In this document: in pieces, positions 10,061 to 21,640 of the stretch | Numbering within the stretch: the stretch's first letter is position 1 | How the letters are laid out: the number at the start of each line of letters is the position of its first letter | Program-made: the position numbers and the translations under genes | The notes under the pieces: model-generated | Told to the model about the DNA's origin: nothing | What the model saw: only the letters and a program-made list of their open reading frames with translations | The model's database searches: none | Source of the DNA: Cryptomeria japonica | Taxonomy: Eukaryota; Streptophyta; Pinopsida; Cupressales; Cupressaceae | Length of the DNA stretch: 62,000 nucleotides | Direction: 5' to 3' | Assembly (NCBI RefSeq): GCF_030272615.1 | Contig: NC_081414.1 | Span: 307,625,164 to 307,687,163, forward strand

Positions 10061-12869
10061 TTACGCAGGATATCTGATTTGGATGCTCGCGAGGTCTCGG
10101 CTGCAGCGGGCGTTTTTGATGATTCCATCGCCGATTTAGGCATTTATCCTGCATAGTCGGATGCGGATTACGAGGTGATACAAGAAAAGCAAGGCGGGTT
10201 AGATAGAAAATACTCCAGCAAGCCAGGATTAATTTTAAAATTTAGATTGGACATGGAGCGACATTTCTAGCTAAAAGGGCTTAATCAATTTTAACCTCAG
10301 CATTCATGAACATTCTTTTTTTTTTATTGCGAATTTATACTTAACGCTTTCTGGATTTTGAATTAATTTCAACAGAGACAAAGCATGAAAAGTTCTCCTA
10401 AGTTTGAAAAAAAAAGATGCAATTTTTGGTGAAGCCTTAGGAGTGAATTCTAGATTTCGAGTGCTTTGAACAATGTTTTATAAGCGAAAGAGATGCAGAT
10501 TTCAAAAAATTCAAGCATTTTGATCAAATTTCACGCATTTGTCTATTCGATTTAAGCATTTTCAGATGATCATATGAGACAAAACGTACTTACCTAATGA
10601 GAGCGGATGGTGAGAGATTGCCCGACCTTGCTGCGTGAAATGAACGAACGATTCTGCAAAGTTTTGAATTCCAACGGTTATCTCTTTGGTTTAAATTTTT
10701 TGCGGTTGTTGGACGAGAGAGAATTTATCATTTTAAATGGTTTTTTACCCTAGGTAATTGGCAATTTAAATTTGAATGCTTTGGAAAAGTTTACACAACG
10801 TTCTACCTTGAATATGATTTGCACGAACTTGGCTCTGTCTCCCTTTCAAATCTGTCGTGATCTTTCTTTGCACGAAATGCAGCAACGTTGAGGAAGGGTT
10901 TTACGAATTTGAATGGCGTTTTATTTTCTTATTTCGGACCTTGGAGAGTTTGCAAATTTTAAACTGCGTTTTCTCTCCCAACTTTGGACCCTTTGACGAA
11001 TTTGGAGGCCCTTCGAAATTTAAACTTGGCCTTACCCAGCCCGCATGAACTTCGAAGCTTCAATGTCTCTTGCGAGCTTGGAGATTTCCAATCCTGCGTG
11101 AATTTCGGAGGTCCTAACCTGTTTCGCAAATTTTCAAAACTTCGGAGCTGGACTTGGACGCCCTCTACGCAAACTTCGGAGCATTCAAAACCTTTTCGCG
11201 ATTTTGGAGATTTCTGGAGTTTTCGGGCCTTAAGGCATACTTTGCGATTTTAACATTATGGAGCTTTGGGCATTTTGAAGCGTATTTTGCAAACTTAAAC
11301 AAACTTCGGAGCTCAACGCCTTGTAGAGAACTTCGGACCTCAGACGCTATCTGCAATTCTCGGGCTCTTAGATGTTTTCGCCGTCTAAGAAAAAGGGTTT
11401 TTGGACCTAAATGTCATTCGCGAAAACTTCGGACTAAAATGCGCCTTTTACAAACTCGCACCAACTTCGGACCTTTTAACCTCTTTGCAAATTTGATAGG
11501 TTTTGAAATTTCGGGGCTAGGGTCTGAAAATGGGCATCTAAAGCGAACTTCAGACCTAGAGGAGTTTTTTGCAAGGCTTCCACCTTTAACTTTTCAATTT
11601 CGCCCCATGGTCCGAAAATAAGGACTTTAAGTGATTTTCGGGGCTTGGCCCACTTTATGCAAGATTTCGCACTTTTTACATTTTCGCCCCAGGGTCCGAA
11701 AATGAGAACTTTAAGTGATTTTCGGGGCTTGTAGCATATTTGGAATACTTTGTTTTTTACATTTTTATCCCAAGGTCCGAATTTGGGTATCTTAAGTGAT
11801 TTCAGACCTCAGAACACTTTTGGCGAATTTTAAAAGGGACTTCGGACCTAAACGTTCTTTTTATAAATTCGATACACTTTCATTTACACCCCCAGGGTCC
11901 GAAAATGAGGCTCATGGTGAGTTTCGGACTAAAACGCTCTTTTTACAAATTTTGGAGCTTCAACGCCCCTTTTGTGATTTACCATTTTTTACATTTCGGA
12001 GCTAAAGTCCAAATTTGGGGCTTCAGGGCGCTTTTCGGACCTTGACGGTCTTTTGGGAATATTTCGCGTTTTTACACTCTCCAGCTTTCGCCCCAGGGTC
12101 TGAATTTGGGCATTTTTTAGTGATTTTTGGACCTGGAGCTACCTTTTGCAACGTTTAAAAGCATTTTACATTATTTTTGGACCAAATCGGAAACATCAAA
12201 TTTTGAAATTTTTGCCCCAGGGTCCGAAATTCGGCCCCCTGGGCGATTTTGGCAACTTTTAACTTAGTGAAATTTCAACCCTTTGGGCCTCTGGGTCCGA
12301 AATTTGGCCCCTAAGGCAATTTTAAAAACTTACGTAAAACATCAGACCTCAGACCAGTTTTTGCTAGATTCTACAAATTTAGATCTTGGAGGCTTCCGAA
12401 TCCTAAGGCATTTAGGCAAGTTTCGCAACTCCGGCATTTTAGCCAGAAAAACTCGCTCCTTCACCAGTAGGCGAAAATCATCCTTTATTCAAATCCTACA
12501 AACATTCGCGAGGATAAGCCTTATGCAATCTGCTTCGTAGCTCTTGTGCGAAAAAACGGCGACTTTGGTCCTCATGTGACCTTTAGGCGCACTGCTCTTG
12601 CTTGGCGGGCTTCGCCAATTTCTACCACCTTACGCCTATCCAAGGCAATTTTTAGAACTTCAAACTCTTGGCACTCACGCCCGAGGGTTAGACTAGCCAG
12701 GAGGATTCATCGGCTCTTTTCTTTGACATCATCACTTTACGGACTAGTCGCAGACTCACTCGGAAAGACCCGAGACACTCTATGCGAAACTCAGCAGGGC
12801 AAAGACGAACGGCTCAAAACAGGAAGGGGGGACCCTGTTGGCGACAGGGAGCATGTGCAACGCACAACA
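10061..12869 (-). mobile_element. 5' part of divergent LTR D (leader of ORF D)
   Basis: Read on the minus strand this segment starts TGTTGTGCGTTGCAC at 12869 with two hairpins like LTRs A-C, then a CT-rich stretch, then a repeat region, and runs into the ATG of ORF D at 2824 once LTR A is discounted. Distance from LTR start to ORF is about 2.9 kb, the same as in LTR A. ATTAG|GTAAGT near 10595 is a good splice donor on this strand. An alternative reading conflicts: on the plus strand the same edge looks like an LTR end followed by a primer-binding site (see 12870-13762). LTR assignment is therefore moderate. Confidence 0.5.
10800..12520 (-). repeat. Degenerate TTCGGACC / CCCCAGGGTCCGAAA repeat region
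   Basis: TTCGGACC-like words recur throughout. CCCCAGGGTCCGAAA-like blocks occur near 11590, 11683, 11765, 11886, 12088, 12215 and 12282. Spacing is irregular (about 65-200 bp), unlike the arrays in LTRs A, B and C, but it occupies the same position relative to LTR start and ORF. Long stop-free frames here are by-products of the repeat, not genes. Confidence 0.6.
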
Positions 12870-13762
12870 AATGGCGACTCTGCTGGAGAAATGCTCCCAG
12901 TCATTTCGGGGACGCAAGTCCGGGTCGAACCCAGGATCTCTGGTTAACCACCACAATTGAGACGAAAAAAGGAGAAGAGTCTTTCAAAACGAGATAATGT
13001 TAAAAGTCAAATTGAATCACACGCAGATCGTATTAACTAGTGTGTGCAAGTGGAGTTTATTCCAGCCTAGAAAAAGTTGAGGCACCAACGTTTCACCGTG
13101 TCGAGATGCCCAGCGAGCTAATACTTCAAAAGCAACCTGGATAGAGCCCTGCTGCCAGCGAGCGTTCATAGCCCCGGCGGAGTTATCGCCTGTTAGCTCA
13201 CAGAGATTGCTCTGTTTCCGACAAGAAAGTTTTACCTTTTTGCTCTATACCGGCAGAGATGCCTGCATTCCCATTTGCCAATCTTATGCGTAGTACCAAA
13301 TTGATTTCAGAGCGCTTTGCTCGTGATTGTTTTCTTTCTTTCTTTTCTCTTTCCTTTTGGCATAGTAGGTAATGAAGCCTATGCGGGATTGAGCGTAACA
13401 GTGGTCGCTAAAGCATAGCTTCGGACCTTTCATTGATGTGGTGTCCCTTTGATTAACAACTGATTGTATGCGATTTTAAAATGTGTTTGTGCAGTAATCA
13501 CGATATCGGAGATAGGTTTTGACAAGAACAAGATCTTGCAGAGAAAGGTCATCTAGATTAAACCGACCTTATCATGGGGTGCTCCATCAATCGAGAGTCC
13601 TCCCCGAGCTTGGATGTTAGAAACAGAAGGTTACAAAAATCTGGCATTGCGCCAAAGTTGTACACGGCATAGGCTTCCTTTCAAAATTGACAAGGGGTCC
13701 CAAAGCAAAACAGGAAAACAGGAAACTAGACTACTATATACAGCGGAAAGGCTCCGGGAAGC
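12870..13762. other. Non-coding segment with a primer-binding-site-like edge
   Basis: No ORF of note. TGGCGACTCTGCTGGAGA at 12872-12889 on the plus strand begins 2 nt after the CACAACA edge and has the form of a PBS (complement of a tRNA 3' end with CCA). GGGTCGAACCC at about 12916 resembles an inverted B-box. On the minus strand a purine run (about 13330-13360) is a weak polypurine-tract candidate for the integrase-bearing element, but no TG start follows it. Whether this is the 3' flank of the minus-strand element or the leader of a plus-strand element is unresolved. Confidence 0.4.
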
Positions 13763-14935
13763 CTAAGGTTGGAAATAATGCTTGAGGAATTGACCATTCA
13801 TAGGCAAGGGGCCGTCCTCGTCTGTTAGGGTCCTAAGTCGAAATGCATTCTTTCCCAAAATTTCAGAAATTTGGAAAGGACCGAGCCACAGATTATCAAA
13901 CTTGTCATGCTCTCCTTTCCTTTCATGAGCTTTGTCCCAACAAAGGACTAGGTCGGAAATGTGAAAGGCCTTTACTTTCACCCTTCTGTCGAACCAACGC
14001 TTGACCACTTCTTGGTGCTTGGCAAAATTATCTATGGCGTTGTCTCTTTTTTCTTCTAAGTATAATCGCTGGGATAACTTGGCCTCTACGGCGTTGTCAA
14101 TTCCTAGATATTCGCTCATGAATTGCAAAGTTGGTATCCTTAATTGTATTGGAAAGATGGGGTCGAGGCCATATACCAAATGGTACGGTGAAGTTCCAAT
14201 GGTGGCCTTGCATCGGGTGCGGTCTACCCAAAGGGCAAATCGGAGCTGGGTGTGCCAATCTTTCGGATTCTTGTCTAGGAGTTTTTTAATCACTTGCAGC
14301 AGATTCTTGTTAGTGGATTCAGCTAGACCATTACCTTGGGGATAGTAGTTAGATGAAAATTTTAAGGTAATCCCATAATCAAAGGCCCAATTCGAAAACT
14401 TTAATGATGCGAAAGTGGAACCATTATCACAGACTAAAGCATGAGGACAGCCAAAACGTGTAATAATGTTCTCTTCTAAGAATTTAATAACAGCATCAGC
14501 ATTGCATTGCTTTAACGATTGAGCTTCAGACCACCTTGTGCAATAATCAGAAGCGGTTAGAATGTACCTGTGTTGCACAGAGGAGGGTGGGTTGATCGTA
14601 CCTATGAAGTCGAGCACCCACTGGCCAAACGGTTTTACCTCTATGACTGGTCGGAGTGGCATAGCTGGGGTTCGCTCCCTCGTTGCGGATACTTGGCACA
14701 CATGACAGAACTTAACATGCTCATGGGTGTCTCGGAATAAGGTAGGCCAATAATAGCCTGCTCTGAGGATCTGGTGGGTTGTTGTTAAGCCTGATCCATG
14801 ACCTGTTCCAAACTTAGTATGGAATTGTTCTATAATCCGGCATGCTTCATCTTTATTCACGCATCTTAGGTAGATGCCCTCGTGGTTTCTTCGATACAAG
14901 ACGGCGCCTTGCAGCATGAAACGGCTACTCTTCAT
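13763..14935 (-). pseudogene. Ty3/gypsy integrase (3' part of pol)
   Basis: 390 uninterrupted codons hold a complete integrase, which inserts retrotransposon cDNA into host DNA. A zinc-binding HHCC module comes first (H in EQFHTKFGTGHG, then H in TTTHQIL, then CHVC). The catalytic core follows: D in VLDFIGT, D in VCDNGSTF, and E in GLAESTNKNL with exactly 35 residues between the last two. The C-terminal end has a GPFQISEI-like GPY/F module and ends LKHYFQP. It is in the same frame as the RT sequence upstream. It is the best preserved piece of this element. No chromodomain is visible. Confidence 0.9.
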
Positions 14936-16894
14936 CCTTAGTGCCCTCTTTTGTACTGGGTTAAGGTGTGATGGACATTTCTGATTAAGAAGGTAGAAGA
15001 TTATGTCATCATACCACTTGTCTGGAGAAATTTGCTCGATCAGATACTACTGATGCACGATTCCTGAGCATTCAAACGCGAGGGTCTGCGTCAAAGCTTG
15101 ACCTCGTACTAGCTTCATGGGCTGGATTTCAATGTCATATTCCTGGATGATGGTTACCCATTTGCCTCTCCTTTCACCTAGCTCATTCTGCATCAACAAT
15201 GTCTTTACTACAACATCCGGCACTATGGCATATATCTTACTCCTGAGTATATAATGCCGGAATTTCTTGATGGCTTTGACTAGCGCATACGCTTGCTTCT
15301 CAACGTTTGGGTATCTTAATTTAGCATCCTTTAGCGGAGTGCTCATGAATGCTATCGAGAGCTCTCCCTCTTCTTCCTTTCGCTGAGTTAAGATTGTTGC
15401 ACAGGTGTGTTCAGAGGCGAAGGAATATATGTAAAACGGCCTTAGCTAGTTGGGGCTTACCAAAAACGGTTCCTGGACGATAGCTTGTTTGATCTCTTCG
15501 AACGCCTTCTTGGTCACTAGGGTCCACTCTATCTTGGCATCTTTCTTTAGCATATCATTGAGCGGGCAGACTATTTCAGCAAACCCAGTTATAAATTTTC
15601 TGACAAAATTTATCTTCCCGAAATATGACTTAAGTTCTTTTTTGCTTGTTGGGAGATTGATTTGCAATATGGCTTTGATTCTATCAGGATCGATTGAGAT
15701 GCCCTTTTCTGAGATAACATGACCGAGAAGCTTACCTTCGATCATGCCGAACATACACTTTTTAGGATTTAGAGATATCCCGAACTAACGACAGCGCTGA
15801 AAAACCTTCCGTAGATCACTCACATGATCCGCCCCTTGCTTGGAGAAAACGGTCAAATCATCCATATAGATAATGATGCACTAGCCTACAAGATCCTTGA
15901 ATGCAATGTCCATGGCGCGCTGAAATGTAGCTCTTGCGTTGATCAAACCAAAAGGCATCCTTCTATAAGCAAATATTCCCCACTTGGTGGTGAATGCAGT
16001 CTTGAGTCGGTCTTCATACTCGACCATTACTTGATTGTACCCAGAATAACCATCTAAGAAAGACATCATCTGGGATCCATTGACCATTTGCAAGACCTCA
16101 TCAAGAGAGGGCAGCAGGTAATTGTCTTTTTCTAATGCTCTATTTAGATTGCGGAAGTCGACGCACAATCTGATTTCACAGCTCTTCTTCCTTATGGGAA
16201 CTAGGTTAGCGACCCAGGTAGAATGTCGTACTGGAAAGATGATGCGGGCAGCCAGCAATTTCTTTACTTCTTGATATATCAATGGTTCGAGGAGGGCATT
16301 CACTGGATGCTGCCTCTACCTGAAAGGTTTTGAGTCTGGCTTAAGGGGTATGGTATGAGTTATCATTGAAGTGTCATAAGTTTTGAGATCCTCATACCCC
16401 CAAGCGATGATATCTGGGAATTCCCTCATATTTTTGAGAATTTCGTCTCTTTCCTGGGATGTACATACCTTGCCAATCAGCACGTTCTTTTGATTTTCTT
16501 GTGTGCCAATGTTGATTTTATCGCAGGCGCCTCCTTTAGAAGTACCTCCCTTGCGAGACTTGAGCTGGTCCCAGTCGAAAATCCTTTCCAACTGTACCAT
16601 ACCTCTAGGAATGGTATTTGTTCTGAGATTCAAGACTCCTCCTATGTCGATCTCGGCTTCTTGAGGTTCTTCCTCATCAATAATCTATGTTGCAAACACA
16701 TCTAAGCTTGTAATGAAGTCGATGATGTGCTTATCATCATCGAACACCTGGAAATTGGTAACATTGTCCGGGACTGACGAGACTGATGTTAATTCCACTG
16801 TAAATTTCTTTAAACTTTGCATTGATAGAGGCTCGAGCATACTTGCGGCCTGTGCTAATGAATCAGCAACCTGGTTCTGTGATCTGAATATAGA
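14936..16894 (-). pseudogene. Ty3/gypsy RT and RNase H, 5'-truncated, several stops
   Basis: It continues the integrase frame upstream without a frameshift; stops lie at 15047, 15446, 15785, 15881, 16316 and 16685. Reverse transcriptase spans about 16303-15446, with LVPIRKKS, SFLDGYSGYNQV and the catalytic YMDD near 15865. The gypsy RNase H remnant is at about 15440-15047 (LRYPNVEKQAYALVKAIK). At the 5' end FRSQNQVADSLAQAAS is the tail of a second, upstream RNase H domain also seen complete in element C. Identity to element C is close to 88% in RT by eye. Homology stops near 16894, where the opposite-strand LTR E begins, so gag and protease are missing. Confidence 0.85.
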
Positions 16895-16937
16895 TACAGA
16901 GGTCTCACTTGTAGAGGAGAAGTAGGGAACAAGGAGA

Positions 16938-19342
16938 GCCAGTTTCCTGTGTATGATTGCTATCGCCAACTTCACATGGAAGAGAAATTCCATTTCAAAA
17001 GAGTGAATGATACTTTCCTTATGCACATCACTCGGACATTGCAAGGCAGGCTGCACCAGAGACTCTCCCAAGAGTCTATGGACTTCGTCAGTCGGTTCGG
17101 GTATTGGTACATCCAATATCCAAAGTTCACTTACCTCCAAATTCAGGAATTCTCCGGACCTCCATACAAGCTTCCAGCTTACCCTACCAACCAAGTGGTG
17201 TTGCTCGATGTTGTAAGACAATTGGAGGAGTATATAGTAATTTAAAGGGATAAGCAAAAGAAGTTAGGAACGTCCTCACTTACAATTGGCAATGGGCTGG
17301 AAACATGTCCATCGTCACAAGCTGTTGCGACCACTAAGAAGGAGCTAACCTGGTATCCCCTCTATCAATACAAGGAAAGAAGGAATTTCGATCCATTCCA
17401 CAGGATAAAGAAGGTTGAAGGAACGACGTTTGAGCACAGACCGGATCTAGAAGATTACTGGGCTAATGCAGCCAATAGCTTTGAGATCAGGAAGAGATTC
17501 TGGTCGAGAATCCCTTTGAGCATGGTAAGAGAAACAGAAGTATTCAAAGTTGCCGATCAAGTGGAGGAAAGCCTAGAACTTTAGCAGCCAGGCTTTGAAA
17601 AGATGAAAAATGAACCCCTAGTTTTAATAGATTGGACAGAGGGAGACAAATCAGATCTAGCAGACCTCATGAGATCGGTGGTTGAGTATTCGAGGTGGTG
17701 GACATCTGAAAAGACAAGGCAGTTGAAGGCGAAAGGTGTGACGTTGACCTACGAATTGATGGGAGTAGATGATACTCTATCCATCAATCCTTGTACCTCT
17801 ACCGATGATGCTCGAAATCCAGAAAGTGTTGGGTCTCGAAAGAGGAAGGAGTTGGTTGGAAGCTCCACAAAGGTCATAGGGAAAAGGGTTGTAGGTGAAA
17901 GAAGGGAGTCCAGCGAAGGCCACTCCATCCTGAGTGTTGCTTCCACTATGCCCGATCAGAATGCAATTGGGGAGCAAGAGATGAACATCTGCATGACTGA
18001 TGATGAAGTGAGAGTGCCTTCTCATCCGGTTAGGGATGTAGTGGAAGAGGTCGGCCAAAGTCCAGATAGAGAGCAAGCTGAAACATCTACAGTCTTTTTG
18101 CATGGCATATCAGCAAACCCAAAAGAGGCAGATGACGAGTTTGACCGGAATACTATAGAGCAACCAACCATTCCGGATTGGCTGAGGGAAAGAATAAAGG
18201 CCAAGGTCCCCAAGGAGGCCTGTTCCAAAGAGGTCACCGCAGCATTTCTGGAGAAGGTTAACGAGCCCACTATAACTAAACCACCCAAGCCCGCCAGAAA
18301 GTTTTCCCTAATTCAGAGAGACAGTGCAAGGTTCGGGATAGTCCAGATAGCAGTGCCCAAAGAAGGAAAGACTAGAGACAATGTCGCCGCGGATGATTAC
18401 AAGATTACCACCATAGAGCTGGGTAAGCCCACCCAAGACCAAGAGGTCCAATATTTTGACGACTCTTGCAACGCTCTAAAGGCCAGTCTAGCCCATGAAA
18501 AAGAAAAGAGGAAGAAGGTTGAAGAAAAGAACCAGCAATGGAGAAAGTACGTTCTCCATCTTACCAGCCCACTCAACCATGAGATCTCGGTTACTCCGCC
18601 ACAGACTCTTCAACAGAGATCAATGAAGGATTATGAGGATATGAAGGGTACATTCACACAGGCCAAGGAGTGGATTTCCGATGCCTCAGCACGTGCAGAT
18701 ATATTGGTAGAGAGTTTAGTGTCAGCACATGAGTCGGCCTCTTCGCTTGTCAGCTGTATCCAAGATTTAGCTGCCAATTGGGAGGACGTGGAGGAAATTC
18801 AAGATGAAATACTTCCTCATCTGAAGGTTATCTGAGGTTTGTCCAAGATAAGTCTGGTGGATGCAGGTATCATACAGACCGGAGATAGGTACGACTTTAG
18901 CACCTGGTATTACACCTTGGTTACCCGGATTGAGGTTTTGAAGAAATCCGAGACCAAGTGCTTTGAAACAGAGGAGAGTGTCAAGGAGATTTTGAGCAAA
19001 GTGTTTCGTGTAGCATCTGAGATTTGGAAGGAGGAGAGTATAAGGCAGAAACACTTGCAGGCAGAGAACCTGAGAGCCAAGATTCAATCAAGCTTCTTCA
19101 AGGATTTGGGGATGATTGACAAGGGCGATCTTTCAAAGATCACAAACTTTCTCTTCATCGATGAAAGTTTTCTTGCCCAGGCAGTTGAGTGGGAAGGCAT
19201 CCTTGCCACATGTACCAATGATGTGGACATCATCGACTTCCAGATTGGCAATTTGCCAAGTATCACCATGGAGGAGGTCAAGCTCATTGTGTCCAGCTAC
19301 GTTGAATATCTGAAAGAAGAAAGTGGACACTCACCTCAGTGA
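16938..19342 (+). pseudogene. U3 ORF of LTR E, 5'-truncated, three in-frame stops
   Basis: About 800 codons in one frame without a frameshift; interrupted by TAA 17243, TAG 17582 and TGA 18833. It begins in the middle of the family's globular part (VYDCYRQLH, MHITRTLQG, FGYWYIQYPKFTYLQ, LPAYPTNQVVLLDV). It continues through the charged linker (SRKRKELVGSS), IPDWLRERIKAK and IVQIAVPKEGK to a helical, coiled-coil-like C-terminus (ALKASLAHEKEKRKKVEEKN). Identity to A/C is roughly 35-40% by eye, yet length, motif order and frame are kept, which points to past protein-level selection. The 5' third is lost at the junction near 16938. Function unknown. Confidence 0.7.
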
Positions 19343-19400
19343 GATTAGCAGCTGCGCCACGTGACACTCTCCTATTCATTTAAGCTGATAGTATTTTGGG

Positions 19401-19488
19401 AAACCCTAATTAGGGTTTAGGACTTTCAATCTTGGCCCTTGATCACTGTTTGATCTCGGCCATTCATTTATTTTGAAAACTATATAAG
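19401..19488 (+). promoter_or_regulatory. Promoter P2 of LTR E: inverted telo-box plus TATA
   Basis: AAACCCTAATTAGGGTTT at 19401-19418 and TATATAAG at 19481-19488, 62 bp apart. The intervening AATCTTGGCCCTTGATC block matches LTRs A and C. A CCACGTGAC G-box lies near 19358 upstream. Confidence 0.65.
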
Positions 19489-20209
19489 GTTGCCTCCTCT
19501 CAGTTGGAGAGTGTGAGGTTTTTGATGTATTGTTGCGTAAGGTCATTTCCAGATAATATATTGCATGTGCACTGCTTTGTAATCCCTGTTGTTTGAATGA
19601 TTTGCATGGTTTCAAATTCCTCAACACTTAGTTAAAATTAATCTAGATTTGCTTTCATTGTTGTTAATTTGAATGAAGGATTTTGATAAGTGTCAATTGA
19701 TGGTGTATCTCCGCTCATACTTTTGGTAAATGGATGATTTCCATGTTACCGTGCAAAGTTAGTCGGAGCCCATCCTCTGTGCATCCCAACATCTTAATCA
19801 TAAGCACAATCCATCGAAGATTGCACCGGCTTTGTGTAGTTGTCCCTAGTGTGGCGAAGCAGGGTTTGGTTTCTCGAGAGCACCCAATTGATACCGTCTC
19901 TGGAATTCGTAGGAGTAGATTAGCCTTCTTAACCCTATCCCTTTTCCCCTTTTTTGAAAGTCTAAATCCCCGAAAAATCCAAAAAAAAAAAAAAAGAGCA
20001 GCGTAAAAATGCTAAATCCATCTCAAGACAGTTGTTAAACGTAAGTCCCCCTTGAGATTTTCAGCATACACTACCCAAGAAGCTATTCCACTAAAGTCGC
20101 TTGTTCGCACATATAGACCTTGGAATCAGTAGTGATTTTTCAGGAGAGGATAGAATGCCTTCGTTATCCTATCCTAATGTTTGGTAGATGATAAAACAAA
20201 CACCAACAG
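19489..20209 (+). other. R-U5 tail of LTR E
   Basis: Non-coding 720 bp with a poly(A) tract at about 19981-19995. It ends with GGAGAGGATAGAATGCC and CACCAACA, matching the layout of the last 100 bp of LTRs A and C. Confidence 0.5.
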
Positions 20210-20211
20210 GA

Positions 20212-21640
20212 CCCAAGGGTGATTGTAAATATATTTGGTGATCCTCCTTGCATCTTCCACAACTGGAGTCACCCACTCAAGTTTTCCTATGTCCTCCAAA
20301 AGAAGGTCAAGGACATGTGCTGCACAAGGTGTCCAAAAAAGAGTGGGGTGCCTCTCTTGGAGGATTCTTACTGCAAAAGAAGAATTTATTCTTAAGAAAT
20401 ATGCAACCAAGTAAAACAAAGGCACAACAAATGAAAATATTGCTAATGCCTAAAGCTGATAATTTAAAAGGATTCTACCTGCTGACACATGCTGCTGCAT
20501 TATCTGTGATGATTTGCACCACATTCTGTACCCCCATCTCCATGACAACATGCTCCAACATTCCAGCCAATGTTTCTGCATTTTTCACCTTGCTGGAGGC
20601 ATCAACAGATTTCAAGAACACTACATTCTCCTTGCAAGCAACCAAAAAATTGATGATGCTGCGGTTCTTGCCATCTGTCCACCCATCAGAAAGAATGGTG
20701 CAGCCATTATTTGCCCATTCAATTTTTTGATCCTCCATTACTTCTCTTGCCCTAGCAACTGCATTTGTGAGCAATCTGTAAGTGCAAAGTGAAATTAGGT
20801 CTAAGTACACAATTTTGATTTAATAAACAAGAAATCTAAAAAATAATTAAAAATGAAATCAAGTGGACTATGTAGTAATTTACTAACCTCCCACTCAAAT
20901 CCTTGCGAGAAGGGGCCTTGTACCCCTTTCCTGAAACTGTTATAGCAGTCACCAAATTCAGCCAATAAGCATTGTCCGCCACATTGAATGCAATGTTGTT
21001 GAAGTACCAAAAATCAGCTACTGCAATGCCAGTTTTCTCATGTACCTCCTTATTCCATCCAGTGGCCTCTAATGATGGTTGTGGTCCAGGTGTGTTCCTG
21101 GGCACAAAATAATCACCTATGGACCCTGATCGTGATGATGGAAGTGGAACAGTGCCAGGTACTCTACTAGAGGAAGCAGAAGCAATGGGCGAGGTGATGG
21201 TGGGTTTGCGGATACATGGGCCACGCCGAGAGCCCACTATGCCCTCAAGTGCTTCTTGTTCCTTTTCAAGGTCAACAGAAACACTTTGAGATTCAGCTAT
21301 GGCTGATCTCATGGCTAGCTTTGCCCTCTCCCTTTGCAATTTTTTCTCTTCCCCAGCTGCAAGTAGGGCATTCATTTGTCTTTTTATTTCTTCATTGGTC
21401 CCAAGGCATGCTCTAGCATCCTGCCTATCTATTCCTTCAAGGTGGTATTTGAGGTGGTTGATGCCTCCATGAAGTATTTTCTCACACTTTATGCATATAA
21501 CTGACCCAGGATTGGGTCCCTCATAGGCATACCTCCATGCCCCATCTCTAGCACCTCTAGGACGGGTGCCTATATATCCAGATGGGCATGAACCTAGTGG
21601 CCATTTCTCTGTTGCCGTGATTAATGCTTGCTTAACCTAC
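20212..21640 (-). pseudogene. hAT-family transposase gene, interrupted by LTR E
   Basis: hAT transposases cut and paste DNA transposons. Read on the minus strand: a BED-type zinc finger (CIKCEKILHGGINHLKYH, near 21520-21460), a Lys/Arg/Glu-rich helix and a Ser/Pro-rich linker with DYFVPRN. Then comes the DUF659-like core, with GWTDGKNRSIINFLV and FWTPCAAHVLDLLLEDIGK. Introns are predicted at 20776-20887 (GAG|GTTAGT...TTACAG) and about 20367-20478 (AGCAG|GTAGAA); the second keeps frame only with the downstream AG. The sequence breaks inside the core after NHPWVL at the LTR E end, so the catalytic remainder and hATC dimerisation domain are missing. An upstream exon probably exists, because an acceptor precedes 21636. 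Confidence 0.85.

Larger units (their letters stand above)
16938..20209 (+). mobile_element. LTR E, 5'-truncated
   Basis: It contains the 3' two thirds of a U3 ORF, the inverted telo-box, a TATA box and an LTR end ACACCAACA at 20209. The next five bases, GGACC, lie inside a hAT coding exon, so LTR E was inserted into the hAT gene. Its 5' part is missing and replaced near 16895-16937 by the opposite-strand pol fragment. It is clearly related to but much diverged from LTRs A and C. Confidence 0.7.

Noticed and set aside
11154-11621. 155-codon open frame on the plus strand and neighbours
   Set aside because: Lies in the TTCGGACC repeat region; composition is Phe/Leu/Arg-biased by the repeat, with no motif, and a repeat with few stop trinucleotides explains it.
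12900-12960. tRNA-like GGGTTCGACCC on the minus strand
   Set aside because: T-stem pairing is off register and no acceptor, D or anticodon arms can be drawn; not a tRNA gene.
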